Counted from the stretch's first letter, positions 8,185-18,995 are shown. The stretch: DNA of 64,000 nucleotides from Opitutia bacterium (GCA_947474365.1 CANJIU010000017.1:56332-120331), one strand, 5' to 3'. Made by a program: numbers and translations. Notes: generated by a model not told the origin, from the sequence alone.

Positions 8185-11100
8185 ATGCATAACTCAACCC
8201 CCGTTGCCCTGCTGGCTGGCTGCCTCGCTTTCGCCACCGTGCCCGCCGTCGCCCAAACCATCCCGGCCGCATCGGCCACGTCCGACACGGTGCTGCTCAC
8301 GCCGTTCGAGGTGTCCTCCGACAAGGACAACGGCTACGCCGCCACGGAGACGCTCGCCGGCACCCGCATGCGCACGAGCCTGCGCGATGTCGGCGCGTCG
8401 CTGACAATCCTCACGCCCGAATTTCTGCGCGACCTCGGCGTCAATTCCTTCGACCAGGCGCTCCTCTACACGCCGAGCGTCGATGGGGTGGAAGGGGACA
8501 ACAGTGATGGCAATCGCGCCAGCGGCAGCACGCTGCGCTATGGGACCGGGCAGTCGTATTCGATTCGGGGTTTCGTCACGAATGCCGGCAACCAGTCAAT
8601 CTCTCACGATTTCTTCAACGCCCTGGAGCCGACGGACAATTATAACCTTGAACGGATCACGCTGGCGCTCGGGCCAAACGCACTGCTGATCGGGGTGGGC
8701 AATCCGCAGGGCACGGCGGTCACGACGACCAAGCGGGCGCAGCTGCAACGGCAGAAAACTGAAGTGCAAATGCAGGGGGACACCAATGGATCGCGGCGGC
8801 TCGCGCTCGACCACAATCAGCCGCTGCTCAAGGACGAGTTGGCCCTGCGAATCAACCTGCTGCACGATCAGACACGGGAATTTCGCCGCTATGAGGGCAA
8901 GAATCAGAACCGGATGACGCTCGGCGTGACGGCCAAGCCGTACGCCAACACGAAAATCACCGTCAACCATGAGAACTATTCGCTGGGCACCAATGCCGCG
9001 AGTTTGTTGTGGGGGTTCGACAGCGCTGCTCTGCGCTGGGCCGCGGCGGGCAAGCCCACGGTGGAGTTTCTGCCCGCCGGTTCGGCGTGGGCGACCGCCA
9101 ACCGGTCGTTTGTCGACGCCAGAGGCAATCGCATCCCGGTGGCTCCGGGGGTGGTCGACGCCGATGGCTTCGTCGATGCGGAGAGCGACTTCGATCCAAA
9201 GGACGGCATCGCGCAGGCCAACGGCCAGTCGCAGACGTATGTTTCCGGGCTGAACCTCGCCAACCCGCTGGTGAATTTTCGCTACCAGGCCAATCTACAG
9301 GCGGCGGTTTTTGGCTCGCAGGCCGGCTCCGCCTATCAATCGAGCAAGAATCCGTGGACGCTGCTCGGCCTGAAAAAAACCACTAACCTCAATGGCGGCA
9401 CCTGGGAAGATCCCGCCAACCAGCAACACGGACGTTGGTCGCAGATCCTAATCGAGCAAAAGCTGGCGACCGGACTTCATCTCGAATTGGCCGGGAACGT
9501 GGCCGATTATAAGCAGGACCTCGACCCGGACTTTTATACTACGATCACGATTGACCCTAATCGGTACCTGCCGGACGGAACGATCAATCCTGGTTATCTC
9601 GTGCCCTACACCGACGACGGGCAGATGCAGTGGCGCCACGTCCATAATAGATCCGAGGAATACCGGACGACGCTCTCCTATGAGTTGGACCTGACCAGGA
9701 AAAGCCGCTGGCTCGGCGCGCACAATTTTTCCGGGCTCTACCAGACGGCCCGCAACACGTTTGATCAGGACCTGCAGCGGGTTTTCAATCTCGCTACGGT
9801 GGGACTCGCGGGATGGTCGGGCGATTCGGTGAACGGCGTAAACTACATCCGTTCGCGCGCCTACTTTGTGAACGGCAACGAGCCGATCATGCCCGATGTC
9901 AACCAAGTCATCAAAAACATCCCGACGCTCAACGGCTATGGACGATTGCTGGGGGCGACGGCCGCCGAACAGGCTCCGATCAATCTCAGTTCGCGGTCCT
10001 TCCTCCCACCCCAGAAGTCCAAGTTCACGGATGACTCGCTTTCGCTCGGGTGGCAGGCGCGATGGTTGAACGGCCGGCTGATCACCGTGGCGGGCTATCG
10101 CCGGGACGCCACGAAGAGTTACGCCGGGAGCACGGTGGGCAACCGCGAGGTGTCAATTCCCGCAATCCCTGGCTCGGCCACCGACCCGCTGCAAAAATAT
10201 TATACGCTGTCGGAGGCTCTGCCCTTTGATCCGAATCCGACGAGCACCGCGAGCGGCATTTCGCGCACGTACGGCACCGTCCTCCATGCGCTCTCCTGGC
10301 TTTCGCTGAGCTACAATCGATCGAACAACTTCCTTCCGGTGGCTAATTCGTCGTCGCTCAATGCGCTCGCCCAGCCACCGCCGAATTCAGCCGGGAAAAC
10401 CCAGGAGTATGGGGTGCGGTTTTACTTGCTGCAGGGCAAACTGTCCGTGGCCGTGACGAAATTTGAAACCGCGGCCAACGACCAGTCCCGGAATGCCAAC
10501 GGCAGTGTCGGCGGAACCAGAAATATCCTCACGCGGTTGCGGACCAACTATAAGAACGCCGGGGATTCCCATTTCGCTGGTTTGGCCGAATCGGGCTTTT
10601 ATCCGGTGGACACCGGCGCGGTGAATGACACCTGGAGTTACGTGGCCAAGGGCTACGAAATGAATGTCGTCTACAACCCGTCGCGGAACTGGCGGACGGC
10701 GCTGTCGGGCAGCATCAACACCAATGCCACGGGGGCGCACCTGCTGGCGTTGGGCCGTTATCTCTACACTGATTCGCAGTATCAGGGACTGGGGACCTGG
10801 CGGAAGTTCGCGAACGAGCTGAACAAGGTCGCCGCAGGGCAGCCGTCGGCCTTTTTCGATCTCAACCCCGCCAATCCGGTGGCGCGATCGCAGGCTGCGG
10901 CCGACGCGATTTACCTGACCCAACAGGCCGACACGCAGGAACTGGTGTGGAAAAACGAACAGGCCATCACGGGCATCACGACCAACCGAAGCGGGAAATA
11001 TGCGCTCAATGGCATCGTCACGCGGGTGTTCAACGAGGGCCGGCTCAAAGGCTGGTCGGTGGGCGGCAATTTCCGCTGGCGCAGCGCCAACATTGTCGGC

Positions 11101-11403
11101 TACGAGAACATTCTCACCGGCGCCGGAGCGCCGACCGGTCTCTACGACGTCAACAAAGCCATTCTTGGCAAACAGTATTGGGACGTCGGTGCCATGCTTT
11201 CCTACCAGCGCCGGATCACCAACAAGATCAATTTCCGTGGGCAACTGAACATCCAGAATCTGCCCAATTGGCAGGACCCACGGCTCGTGAAGTCGGATTA
11301 CGACACCTTCGGCTACAAGGGAGCGGTCAACACGATTGTCCCGGTATTGTGGGAATTGCGTCGTCCGCGAAATTTCGTTCTGAGCACGACGTTTGAGTTT
11401 TGA
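8185..11403 (+). CDS. TonB-dependent outer-membrane receptor (first of a tandem pair)
   Basis: Protein of 1072 residues. A cleavable signal peptide (about residues 1-24, ending at AVAQ) is followed by the segment LLTPFEVSSDKDNGY and a plug domain with TLAGTR, TSLRDVG and a YSIRGF box. The rest is a long beta-barrel ending in the aromatic terminus TTFEF, as expected for BAM-dependent insertion. It imports a ligand across the outer membrane using TonB/ExbBD energy; the ligand is unknown. The plug style is one I associate with the large receptor families of Opitutaceae. The next receptor starts about 105 bp downstream on the same strand and a glycosidase follows, which points to glycan or glycan-fragment uptake. 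Confidence 0.93.
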   Translation: MHNSTPVALLAGCLAFATVPAVAQTIPAASATSDTVLLTPFEVSSDKDNGYAATETLAGTRMRTSLRDVGASLTILTPEFLRDLGVNSFDQALLYTPSVDGVEGDNSDGNRASGSTLRYGTGQSYSIRGFVTNAGNQSISHDFFNALEPTDNYNLERITLALGPNALLIGVGNPQGTAVTTTKRAQLQRQKTEVQMQGDTNGSRRLALDHNQPLLKDELALRINLLHDQTREFRRYEGKNQNRMTLGVTAKPYANTKITVNHENYSLGTNAASLLWGFDSAALRWAAAGKPTVEFLPAGSAWATANRSFVDARGNRIPVAPGVVDADGFVDAESDFDPKDGIAQANGQSQTYVSGLNLANPLVNFRYQANLQAAVFGSQAGSAYQSSKNPWTLLGLKKTTNLNGGTWEDPANQQHGRWSQILIEQKLATGLHLELAGNVADYKQDLDPDFYTTITIDPNRYLPDGTINPGYLVPYTDDGQMQWRHVHNRSEEYRTTLSYELDLTRKSRWLGAHNFSGLYQTARNTFDQDLQRVFNLATVGLAGWSGDSVNGVNYIRSRAYFVNGNEPIMPDVNQVIKNIPTLNGYGRLLGATAAEQAPINLSSRSFLPPQKSKFTDDSLSLGWQARWLNGRLITVAGYRRDATKSYAGSTVGNREVSIPAIPGSATDPLQKYYTLSEALPFDPNPTSTASGISRTYGTVLHALSWLSLSYNRSNNFLPVANSSSLNALAQPPPNSAGKTQEYGVRFYLLQGKLSVAVTKFETAANDQSRNANGSVGGTRNILTRLRTNYKNAGDSHFAGLAESGFYPVDTGAVNDTWSYVAKGYEMNVVYNPSRNWRTALSGSINTNATGAHLLALGRYLYTDSQYQGLGTWRKFANELNKVAAGQPSAFFDLNPANPVARSQAAADAIYLTQQADTQELVWKNEQAITGITTNRSGKYALNGIVTRVFNEGRLKGWSVGGNFRWRSANIVGYENILTGAGAPTGLYDVNKAILGKQYWDVGAMLSYQRRITNKINFRGQLNIQNLPNWQDPRLVKSDYDTFGYKGAVNTIVPVLWELRRPRNFVLSTTFEF

Positions 11404-11508
11404 GCAGAGGAGAGGTGGTCGGCATTGACGTGGGCGCGCGGTGCGGGCAGTGCTCGCACCTGCCGTTCGTCGTTTCCTGCGCCCAGCTCAGTTCAGTCCA
11501 CCCCTACC

Positions 11509-14500
11509 GTGAAACCCCCGTCCCCTGTCGTTGAAACCTACGCCCTTATTGCTCTCCTTGGCCTGCTCGCCGTCGGGCCGCTGTCCGCCCAGGTCGCCGC
11601 CACCAGTTCCTCCGGGCTCCCGCCCAAGGCCGTGGAGAAAGGTGAGATCGTCGAACTCAGTCCGTTCACCGTCAATACGACCGGCGACATCGGATACGTG
11701 GCCGAAAACACGCTCGCGGGCAGCCGGCTCAACACGCGGCTCCGTGACACCGCCAGTTCCGTTTCCGTTTTCACGAAGGAGTTTCTCGACGACCTCGCAA
11801 TCACCGACATCCGCGAACTGCTTGAATATTCGGTCAACGGCGAGATGGACACCAACTCGCAGGGCGCAAGCTCCGAGCAGAACCGGATCATCGGCGGCCA
11901 CGCGCTGACCGTCGGCATTCAAAGCCGCGGCCTGATCGCCGGGCTCGGCATGGATTATTTCCCGAGCATCACGCCGCCCGATCCGTACCGCGTCGGGCGC
12001 TTCGAGGATGCCCGCGGACCCAACAGCATCCTCTTCGGCATTGGATCTCCCGGCGGGCTGCTCAACCAGTCGTCGAAGATCGCCGAGACGCATCGCAACA
12101 CCAGTTCCATCCGCCACGGCACGGGTTCGTGGGGACGCAACCGCCTCGAACTCGATGCCAACCGCGTGCTGGTCAAGGATCGGCTCGCCGTGTCCATCGC
12201 CGGGCTGCGCCAGGAGAACGGCGGGTGGCGCGCCTTCGACTACCAGGACAAGAAACGCATCTTCGGATCGGTGACGTACCGGCCGCACCGGACGCTCACG
12301 GTCACCGCCATGGGCGAAATGGGCCGCGATACGACCGCAGACATCCGTTCGTTTTCGGACAATGAACAAGTGCTGGCATGGTACGACAACCGGGTGGCTC
12401 GCGGTGTCGATGCTGTGACCTTTGTTCCTGGCACGATCGCGCCGACGGCCGCGATGCAGGCGCTCGGCGTCACGGCGCGCGACGGCACGGTGGGCGGACT
12501 CAACCGGCGCGCGGTCTACATCGAAAACGACGGCACGATCTTCGACGCCATCGGCACGTTCATCACCAGCAGCTACAATTCCAATGTGGTGCGGGCCCCG
12601 GATGGCACGCCTGGCGTGACGACGGCGTCGATCAAGATCTACGACCCGAAATTCTTTCCGCTGAACGGCAACGGCGCCGGGCCCGGGATGTATCGCGATC
12701 AAACGATGCGCAACTACACGATCACGGCCGACTGGCAGCCGCGGCGGGACCTCATTTTCAATCTCGCGCAAAACTACCAGCGGACGAGCGCGGAGGTGAA
12801 CCTGATGAACGGCAACAGCCCGATGCTGCGGGGCGAAGCCAACCGCACGCTGGGCGTGGGCGGCCCGCCCAATCCGTATGCCGGACGGATGTACTTCGAC
12901 GGTACTTGGACGCGCGACATCCACTCCGGCGAGAGCAAGGAGACGCGTTTGTCGGCGTCCTACACGCTCGACACGAAATCAAAGTGGTTCGGCCTGCATC
13001 GCATGGCCGCCGCGGTTTCGCGGACAGACATCACCGACATACGGGCCAACTCCTGGCTCGTGCTTTCCGGCCATCCGTTCAACGCCGACCCGATCAACGC
13101 GAACAACCGCGTGATCGTGCGAAATTACCTGACCGAGGGAAACTACGAGACGTACCGGGCTGGCGACTGGCGCAAGCTGCCAAAACAGTTCACGTTTGGG
13201 GGCCGGACCTACGAGACGACCTACGCCAACGTCGCGTCGGGCGGTGCCGACAACGGCGGCATGGTGCAGCAGATGGACTCCAAACTGGCCGCGTTGCAGA
13301 GCTATTTCTTCGGCGGCAAATTGGTCACGACGTTTGGCTACCGCAAGGACAACGTGGAGAACATCCAGCTCGGTTACCTCAATGACCCGAACCGCGGTGA
13401 TTACGTGGACCCGGACCCGTCGAAGGGCATCGTCGCCAACATGGTCGGTGAGACGCGCACGTCGGGGGTGGTTTATCATGTGTTCGACTGGGTGTCGGTG
13501 ATCGCCAACCGTTCGTCGAACGTCGGGGTGCCGCCGCTGGCGCGCACGACGTTTCCCGAGGGCAAGCTGGCGCCGCTCTCAAAGGGGCGCGGCGAGGACT
13601 ACGGTTTGGGCTTCGACCTGCTCGACGGGCGGCTGAACGCGCGTTTCGTCTATTTCAAAGGGAGCGAGGTCGGCCGCGTGACGGCGCCCGTCGCCAATAC
13701 ATTAACCAGCCGAAATACCCGCGTGATGGATGCCTTGGCGGGCGTGCTGGTTGGCAACGGGCTGCCGTTTTCGCAAAGCCAATGGGATCCGATTCGCAAG
13801 ACGTACACTCCGCCGGTCTCGTCGATCTCGAACGATTTCAACGCGGAGGGGTACGAGGCGCGCCTGACGGCCAACCTCACCCGTAACTGGCGTGCGGTGG
13901 TCAATTATTCCTACACGGATTCCGGCCGCTTCGGCCTGGCGAGCGAGGCGATCGCGTGGTACGGACTGAAGCAGGCCGATCAGGTAATGCTGGTGCAGGG
14001 CGTCACGCAGAACGCGGCGGGCCAGTACGTGGTCGATGCGAACGCCTATGAGCCGGGTGGCGCGGTGGCCAAGTGGCTGGAATTATCCCGGCTGCGGCCG
14101 GCAGCGAATGCCGGAACACTCTCGACCTCACCGGGCGTCACCGTCGCGCAGGAAATCTTCGATTTGGTGGACTCGTTGAACGCGGAAAAGGAGTCGCAGC
14201 AGAAACGCTGGGGCGTGCGGCCGCACAAGATCAGCTTGTTCACCGCTTACGATTTCAAACAGGGCCGGCTCGCGGGTTTCACCGTGGGCGGCGGCTGGCG
14301 CTGGCGCAGCGCGAACGTCATCGGTTCAAATTCGAAGGGAGACGAAATCACCGGCAGCGTGATCACGGCGGCGGACATGATGATGGGCTACTCGCGGAAA
14401 TTCCAAGGGCTGCCGGGCAAGGTGCATTTCCAGCTCAACATCTCGAATCTCTTTGATCGGACGGACATCATCCCGTCTCGACTGGCGACATCCGCCACGG

Positions 14501-14604
14501 CACCCGACGGCCTGATCCTGCCCGGCGGCCGCGGCGTGGCCTACACGCGGTACGACTTGGTGGCGCCGCGGGAATTCCGGTTCACGACGACGTATTCGTA
14601 CTGA
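11509..14604 (+). CDS. TonB-dependent outer-membrane receptor (second of a tandem pair)
   Basis: Predicted 1031 residues from GTG at 11509, chosen because it leads directly into a signal peptide (ALIALLGLLAVGPLSAQ). A TTG at 11425 would add 28 Ser/Arg-rich residues first. The sequence ELSPFTVNTTGDIGY is followed by a plug with TLAGSRLNTRLRDTASS and a barrel ending in TTYSY. It shares the plug pattern and barrel-end phrases such as GGGWRWRSANVIG with the receptor upstream (GGNFRWRSANIVG), so the two are paralogues, but they are clearly diverged and may take different ligands. No SusD-like lipoprotein gene accompanies them, unlike Bacteroidota pairs. The downstream glycosidase begins about 176 bp away. 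Confidence 0.92.
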   Translation: MKPPSPVVETYALIALLGLLAVGPLSAQVAATSSSGLPPKAVEKGEIVELSPFTVNTTGDIGYVAENTLAGSRLNTRLRDTASSVSVFTKEFLDDLAITDIRELLEYSVNGEMDTNSQGASSEQNRIIGGHALTVGIQSRGLIAGLGMDYFPSITPPDPYRVGRFEDARGPNSILFGIGSPGGLLNQSSKIAETHRNTSSIRHGTGSWGRNRLELDANRVLVKDRLAVSIAGLRQENGGWRAFDYQDKKRIFGSVTYRPHRTLTVTAMGEMGRDTTADIRSFSDNEQVLAWYDNRVARGVDAVTFVPGTIAPTAAMQALGVTARDGTVGGLNRRAVYIENDGTIFDAIGTFITSSYNSNVVRAPDGTPGVTTASIKIYDPKFFPLNGNGAGPGMYRDQTMRNYTITADWQPRRDLIFNLAQNYQRTSAEVNLMNGNSPMLRGEANRTLGVGGPPNPYAGRMYFDGTWTRDIHSGESKETRLSASYTLDTKSKWFGLHRMAAAVSRTDITDIRANSWLVLSGHPFNADPINANNRVIVRNYLTEGNYETYRAGDWRKLPKQFTFGGRTYETTYANVASGGADNGGMVQQMDSKLAALQSYFFGGKLVTTFGYRKDNVENIQLGYLNDPNRGDYVDPDPSKGIVANMVGETRTSGVVYHVFDWVSVIANRSSNVGVPPLARTTFPEGKLAPLSKGRGEDYGLGFDLLDGRLNARFVYFKGSEVGRVTAPVANTLTSRNTRVMDALAGVLVGNGLPFSQSQWDPIRKTYTPPVSSISNDFNAEGYEARLTANLTRNWRAVVNYSYTDSGRFGLASEAIAWYGLKQADQVMLVQGVTQNAAGQYVVDANAYEPGGAVAKWLELSRLRPAANAGTLSTSPGVTVAQEIFDLVDSLNAEKESQQKRWGVRPHKISLFTAYDFKQGRLAGFTVGGGWRWRSANVIGSNSKGDEITGSVITAADMMMGYSRKFQGLPGKVHFQLNISNLFDRTDIIPSRLATSATAPDGLILPGGRGVAYTRYDLVAPREFRFTTTYSY

Positions 14605-14780
14605 GCAGGAAGTGTAAAACTTGGTCCGGCGGGAAACCGCTCGGACCGTCAACCGGTGTCGCCAAGTTTCGAGGGCTGTGAACGGGCGATCGGCCCAGCC
14701 TGCTTCCCATGACTCGGTTGCTGACTCCGGCCACGACCGCGTGATAGGTGTAGTGGGTGCACGCAACTGAATTTCCGGCG

Positions 14781-16364
14781 ATGACGTTTCCTCGCGCCCT
14801 GAAAATTGGGCTCACCCTCGGTGTGGCGTTGCTCTGCCCGCGGCTGGACGCCGACGGATTTTCCCCCAAGACCGCTGCTTCGCTTATTCCGTCCCAGGTG
14901 GCGAAGATGGAGTGCCGTTATTTCACCGAATTGTTGGGCGTGGCTTCGAAGGCGCACGTCGAGAAGCAGCTCGAGCCGATTAAAGGCACGGAGGTGGACA
15001 CCGTGGTGTGCTGTCCGATGGGCTGGCGGTTCTACAATTTCCCCTCGGAGGTAGACACGACCTGGAAGGCGCCCGACACATTTCCGCGAAACGTGGCGCT
15101 GTTTCCCAACTGGAGAAAAATGGTCGAACATCTCAATTCCGGGGGCGACCCCTTGCGCGAGGCTCTCGCGGCCACCCGCCGGCTCAACAAGGCGTTCATC
15201 GTCAGTTTCCGGATGAACGACAGTCACTACATCGATATTGAGGAGTTTCCGACCCATAACAATTTCTGGCGTGCTCATCCGGCCTACCGGCTGGGTTCGG
15301 AAGCAAAATCGGCCGGCGTGTCGACGTCGCCGCGGGTATTCAACTATCTTGTGCCCGAGGTGCGGGATTTCTACTTTTCGGTCCTCGAGGAAATTTGCAC
15401 CAAGTACGATGTGGACGGAGTGGAGCTCGATTTCCAGCGCGCGCCCCGGTTCTTCCGCGACCATGAAATCACCGAGGGCCGCGTGGTGATGTCCGCGCAC
15501 ATCGAACGAATCCGGCGGATGCTGGATCGCGTCGGGAAGGAAAGAGGCCGCCACCTGCAGCTCGGGGTGCGTGCCTTGCATACCGTCGAGGCCAATCTGC
15601 AGATCGGCGCAGACGTGCTCGCGTGGGATCGAGCGGGCTGGCTCGACTCGATCACGGTTTCGCCGAGCTACATCCAGACCGCGGACGTCGGCGTCGACGA
15701 GTTTGCGGCGAAGCGGACGCACGCGAAGATTTTCGGGGAGCTGAACTTCGTGCATCTGCAACTCGCCGGCACCGGACACAATCCGCAGGAGCGGCGATAC
15801 GTCACGGCGGAAACCTATCGGGCGGCCACCCTGAGTTTTCTCGAACGAGGGGCGGACGGGGTCAGTTTCTTCAACACGTATTGTGTCCCGCAACCGGCCT
15901 TGAACAGGCTGACGTCCGACCTGCTCGGACGTTTCAAGGACTTGGGCGTGCTCAAGCAGGCGGACAAACTTTATACGTCCTACGCCACCACCAGCACGCT
16001 GTTTGGGCGGATCTTTCCCGCAAAAGATCGTAAGACGTTCCAGATCTTCGTGGCGGATGGGCTTTCGGGCTCCTGCCGGAAAGCCGTGCTCCGGTTCGAG
16101 ACGAAGGCCTCCTCGCGGGACATACCGGTCGAAGCCTGGGTTAACGGAACCAAGCTCGAGGCGATTATCCCGGATACGCTGGAGTTGTTTCCGCCGTTGC
16201 TGGTTAATCTATCGGCGCCGAAGCGGGATAACGTGAAATTCTTCGGCGTTCCCGTCTCGGCCCTGAAATTTGGAGCGAACGACGTGAAGGTGGCCACGAG
16301 GGGTGAGGGCTCTCCCTCGTGCGATTTTGTCTCTGCGGAGCTGGCGCTCTACATGGGGAAGTGA
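14781..16364 (+). CDS. Secreted family-10-like glycosyl hydrolase (GHL10-type barrel)
   Basis: Protein of 527 residues from ATG at 14781, followed by a signal peptide (IGLTLGVALLCPRLDA). A GTG at 14757 is the in-frame alternative. The central part has barrel-strand motifs such as KYDVDGVELDFQRAP near residue 215, typical of the GHL10 and related (beta/alpha)8 families where the acidic residues after the fourth strand are catalytic. The C-terminal about 120 residues look like a beta-sandwich appended to the barrel. The reaction is not determinable; this kind of protein usually acts on polysaccharides outside the inner membrane. Its place after two TonB receptors fits a depolymerase feeding their transport. 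Confidence 0.75.
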   Translation: MTFPRALKIGLTLGVALLCPRLDADGFSPKTAASLIPSQVAKMECRYFTELLGVASKAHVEKQLEPIKGTEVDTVVCCPMGWRFYNFPSEVDTTWKAPDTFPRNVALFPNWRKMVEHLNSGGDPLREALAATRRLNKAFIVSFRMNDSHYIDIEEFPTHNNFWRAHPAYRLGSEAKSAGVSTSPRVFNYLVPEVRDFYFSVLEEICTKYDVDGVELDFQRAPRFFRDHEITEGRVVMSAHIERIRRMLDRVGKERGRHLQLGVRALHTVEANLQIGADVLAWDRAGWLDSITVSPSYIQTADVGVDEFAAKRTHAKIFGELNFVHLQLAGTGHNPQERRYVTAETYRAATLSFLERGADGVSFFNTYCVPQPALNRLTSDLLGRFKDLGVLKQADKLYTSYATTSTLFGRIFPAKDRKTFQIFVADGLSGSCRKAVLRFETKASSRDIPVEAWVNGTKLEAIIPDTLELFPPLLVNLSAPKRDNVKFFGVPVSALKFGANDVKVATRGEGSPSCDFVSAELALYMGK

Positions 16365-16526
16365 GATCCGCTCCGAATCGAACGGGGAGCGTGGGCGAGG
16401 CGTGCGGCGCGTCCTGCCGGGCAGGCCGTCCCGTGCCTCGTGTTGCGTTCGAACCGGGTTCCGACGAAGAATCGCACTTGCGGAGCCGCGGGCATTGGCC
16501 TGTGCTCTTCTTTTTCCCAGCTGCAC

Positions 16527-18065
16527 ATGCCACAAACGATCGCCGTTCTGGACTTCGGGTCGCAACTCACGCAGGTCATCGCGCGCCGGATTCGCGAGTG
16601 CCAGGTTTACTCCAAGATCTACCACTACTCGACGCCCGCGGCAAAACTGCGCGAGGACAACGTGGCCGGCATCATCCTCTCTGGCGGACCGCAGAGTGTA
16701 TACGCGAAGCAGGCGCCGCATCCGGACCCGGCGATCTTCCAGCTGGGCGTCCCGGTTCTGGGGATTTGCTACGGCGTCCAGCTCATGGGCTACTTCCTTG
16801 AGGGCGAGGTTGAGCACAGCAAGGCGCGCGAGTACGGCCACGGGCATCTTACGATCAAGAAACCCGGCCGGCTCTTCGCTGGTCTGCCGAAAAAGCTGCG
16901 CGTTTGGAATTCCCACGGCGACAAGCTGACGAAGCTTCCGCCCGGTTTCCGTTCCATCGGCACGACCGAGAATTCGCCGTTTGCGGCGATCGAGGATGCG
17001 AAGCGCAACTTTTACGGCATCCAGTTCCATCCCGAGGTGTTTCACACCGAGCGCGGTGCGGACATGATCCGCAATTTCCTCCTCGGTGTCTGTGGCGTGA
17101 AGCAGGAGTGGACCACGCGCGAGTTCGTGGACCATGCGGTGGAGAAAATCAGGGCCCAGGTCGGCAAGGGCCGCGTCCTCCTCGGCCTTTCCGGTGGCGT
17201 CGATTCGTCGGTGGCCGCGGCTTTGCTCCATAAGGCCATCGGCAAGCAGCTCACGTGCGTGTTCGTCGACAACGGGCTCCTGCGCAAGGGCGAGCGCGCG
17301 GCGGTGGAGAAGCTCTACGGCGATCACTTCCACATCGATCTGCGCGTCGCGGACGCGGGGAAGCTCTTCCTTCGCCGGTTGAAGGGCGTCAGCGAGCCGG
17401 AGCAGAAGCGGAAGATCATCGGCCGGACTTTTGTCGAGGTGTTTGAAAAATCCCTCAAGTCCATCGGTCACGCGGAATTCCTCGGCCAGGGCACGCTCTA
17501 TCCGGATGTGATTGAGAGCGTGTCAATCGGGGGTAACCCGGCCGCTCTCATCAAAACCCATCATAACGTGGGCGGTCTGCCCGAGCGGATGAAGCTCAAG
17601 CTGGTCGAGCCGTTGCGCGAACTCTTCAAGGACGAGGTGCGGCGCGTCGGCGAAGCGCTCGGCCTGCCGCGCGAGGTCGTGTGGCGCCAGCCGTTCCCGG
17701 GGCCCGGGCTGGGGGTGCGGGTGATGGGCGACATTACCGCGGACAAACTGGAGATTCTCCGCAACGCCGACGCCGTGCTGCAGGAGGAGATGCTGAGCAG
17801 CGGCTATTATTACAAGGTGTGGCAGTCGTTCTGCGTCTTTCTGCCGGTTCGAACGGTCGGAGTTTTCGGGGACGAGCGCACGTACGATTACGTGATCGCA
17901 ATCCGCGTGGTGGAGAGCACGGATGCGATGACGGCTGACTGGGCCAAGCTGCCGCACGAGTTGATCCAGAAGATTTCCAGCCGGATCACCAATGAAGTCC
18001 GCGGGGTGGGCCGGGTGGTGTACGACGTCAGCTCCAAGCCGCCGGCGACGATCGAGTGGGAATAA
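16527..18065 (+). CDS. guaA: GMP synthase (glutamine-hydrolysing)
   Basis: Cytosolic enzyme of 512 residues converting XMP, ATP and glutamine to GMP. The N-terminal class I amidotransferase domain has the nucleophile in [12 protein letters not shown] (Cys about residue 81) and the FHPEVFHT His-Glu pair. The ATP-pyrophosphatase domain follows with the PP-loop [13 protein letters not shown] near residue 218. The dimerisation domain ends in TIEWE, the usual terminus of the family. Length is normal. ATG at 16527 (protein begins [12 protein letters not shown]) is clearly the true start; the in-frame TTG at 16440 is rejected. It is monocistronic-looking, with 162 bp of apparently empty sequence upstream. 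Confidence 0.98.
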   Translation: MPQTIAVLDFGSQLTQVIARRIRECQVYSKIYHYSTPAAKLREDNVAGIILSGGPQSVYAKQAPHPDPAIFQLGVPVLGICYGVQLMGYFLEGEVEHSKAREYGHGHLTIKKPGRLFAGLPKKLRVWNSHGDKLTKLPPGFRSIGTTENSPFAAIEDAKRNFYGIQFHPEVFHTERGADMIRNFLLGVCGVKQEWTTREFVDHAVEKIRAQVGKGRVLLGLSGGVDSSVAAALLHKAIGKQLTCVFVDNGLLRKGERAAVEKLYGDHFHIDLRVADAGKLFLRRLKGVSEPEQKRKIIGRTFVEVFEKSLKSIGHAEFLGQGTLYPDVIESVSIGGNPAALIKTHHNVGGLPERMKLKLVEPLRELFKDEVRRVGEALGLPREVVWRQPFPGPGLGVRVMGDITADKLEILRNADAVLQEEMLSSGYYYKVWQSFCVFLPVRTVGVFGDERTYDYVIAIRVVESTDAMTADWAKLPHELIQKISSRITNEVRGVGRVVYDVSSKPPATIEWE

Positions 18066-18131
18066 GTTTTTACTGCGCAAACACCCTTGTTGGCCTTACT
18101 TTCTTCCCGTTCTCGGGAAATTTTTCGAATC

Positions 18132-18896
18132 ATGACCGTCACCATCTTTCGCTCCCTTTCGCTCCACGTTGCCCTGGTGCTCGCCCTCACGTCAGGCCTC
18201 AGCGCCGCGGAGCCGGCGATCATTGCCAAGGCTCGCGCATTCCTCGGGTCCGAGGCGGCGCTGAATGGGCTCAAGTCGGTTCACTACACGGGAACACTCG
18301 TGACCGCCCCTCCCGGGGATGCCTCCAAGCAGACCCGGGCTGCCATCGACATCATTTTTCAGCGGCCCGAGCAGCAAAAGATTACTGCGACCTCGGATTC
18401 GGTGATCGAGATCACCGCGTTGGACGGGTATGATGGCTGGCAGCGGATCCAGGACATTGCCGACAAGTCCAAGTGGCGGCAGACGCTGCTGGGCACTGAT
18501 CAAATCAAGCGACTTCGGGCCAATACGTGGGAAAACATGTCGTTTTTCCGGGGAATTGAACGGATCGGTGGGAAGGTCGAGGAGCAAGGTACCCAGGTCA
18601 TTGAGGGTGTCAGCTGCCAGAAAATCGCGTTCATCCATGGGGCGAACATCATCTTCTACCGTTACTTTGATGCAGCGACGGGGCGGCTGGTGTTTACCGA
18701 GACCGAGGCGGGAGGGACGATTCGGGAAGCCGGCGAGATGACGGTGAGCGGCATTCGCTTTCCCAAGAGTATCATCACGACCACCAAGTCGGCCAAGGGG
18801 GAAACCCAGACTGTGACGATCACCTTTGACAAGATCACGGTCAACGACCTTGTCCCCGGGCCGGAATTTGCGGTGCCCGGGCTCGGCAAACGCTGA
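18132..18896 (+). CDS. Exported LolA/LolB-fold-like protein
   Basis: Protein of 254 residues from ATG at 18132 with a signal peptide (LSLHVALVLALTSGLSAAE). The mature part is a succession of beta-strands alternating with short turns, for example HYTGTLVT, QQKITATSDSVIEIT, QKIAFIHGANIIFYRYFD and IREAGEMTVSGIRFP. This resembles outer-membrane lipoprotein-sorting-like (LolA/LolB/YceI-type half-barrel) proteins widespread in this phylum. No lipobox is seen, so it is likely soluble and periplasmic. Function is unknown; the fold is inferred from pattern only. It lies 66 bp after guaA and 99 bp before hisD, and need not be functionally linked to either. Confidence 0.72.
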   Translation: MTVTIFRSLSLHVALVLALTSGLSAAEPAIIAKARAFLGSEAALNGLKSVHYTGTLVTAPPGDASKQTRAAIDIIFQRPEQQKITATSDSVIEITALDGYDGWQRIQDIADKSKWRQTLLGTDQIKRLRANTWENMSFFRGIERIGGKVEEQGTQVIEGVSCQKIAFIHGANIIFYRYFDAATGRLVFTETEAGGTIREAGEMTVSGIRFPKSIITTTKSAKGETQTVTITFDKITVNDLVPGPEFAVPGLGKR

Positions 18897-18995
18897 TTTT
18901 ACGGCCTTTGGAAGGACCGGGGCGGAGGAATTGGGGTTCGGATTGAGAAAATCCTCGCGGGGCGCGCCCCAGCGCCCTACACGCGTACTCGGTCC

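Noticed and set aside
11488..12924. A 478-codon open frame on the minus strand
   Set aside because: It lies opposite the second TonB receptor, which has a signal peptide, plug motifs and a normal terminus.
14649..15893. A 414-codon open frame on the minus strand
   Set aside because: It is opposite the GHL10-like gene; Arg/His-rich, without domain.
18959..18970. A 12-bp GC palindrome (GGGGCGCGCCCC) upstream of hisD
   Set aside because: Such short GC palindromes are expected by chance at this base composition, and nothing links it to regulation or termination.
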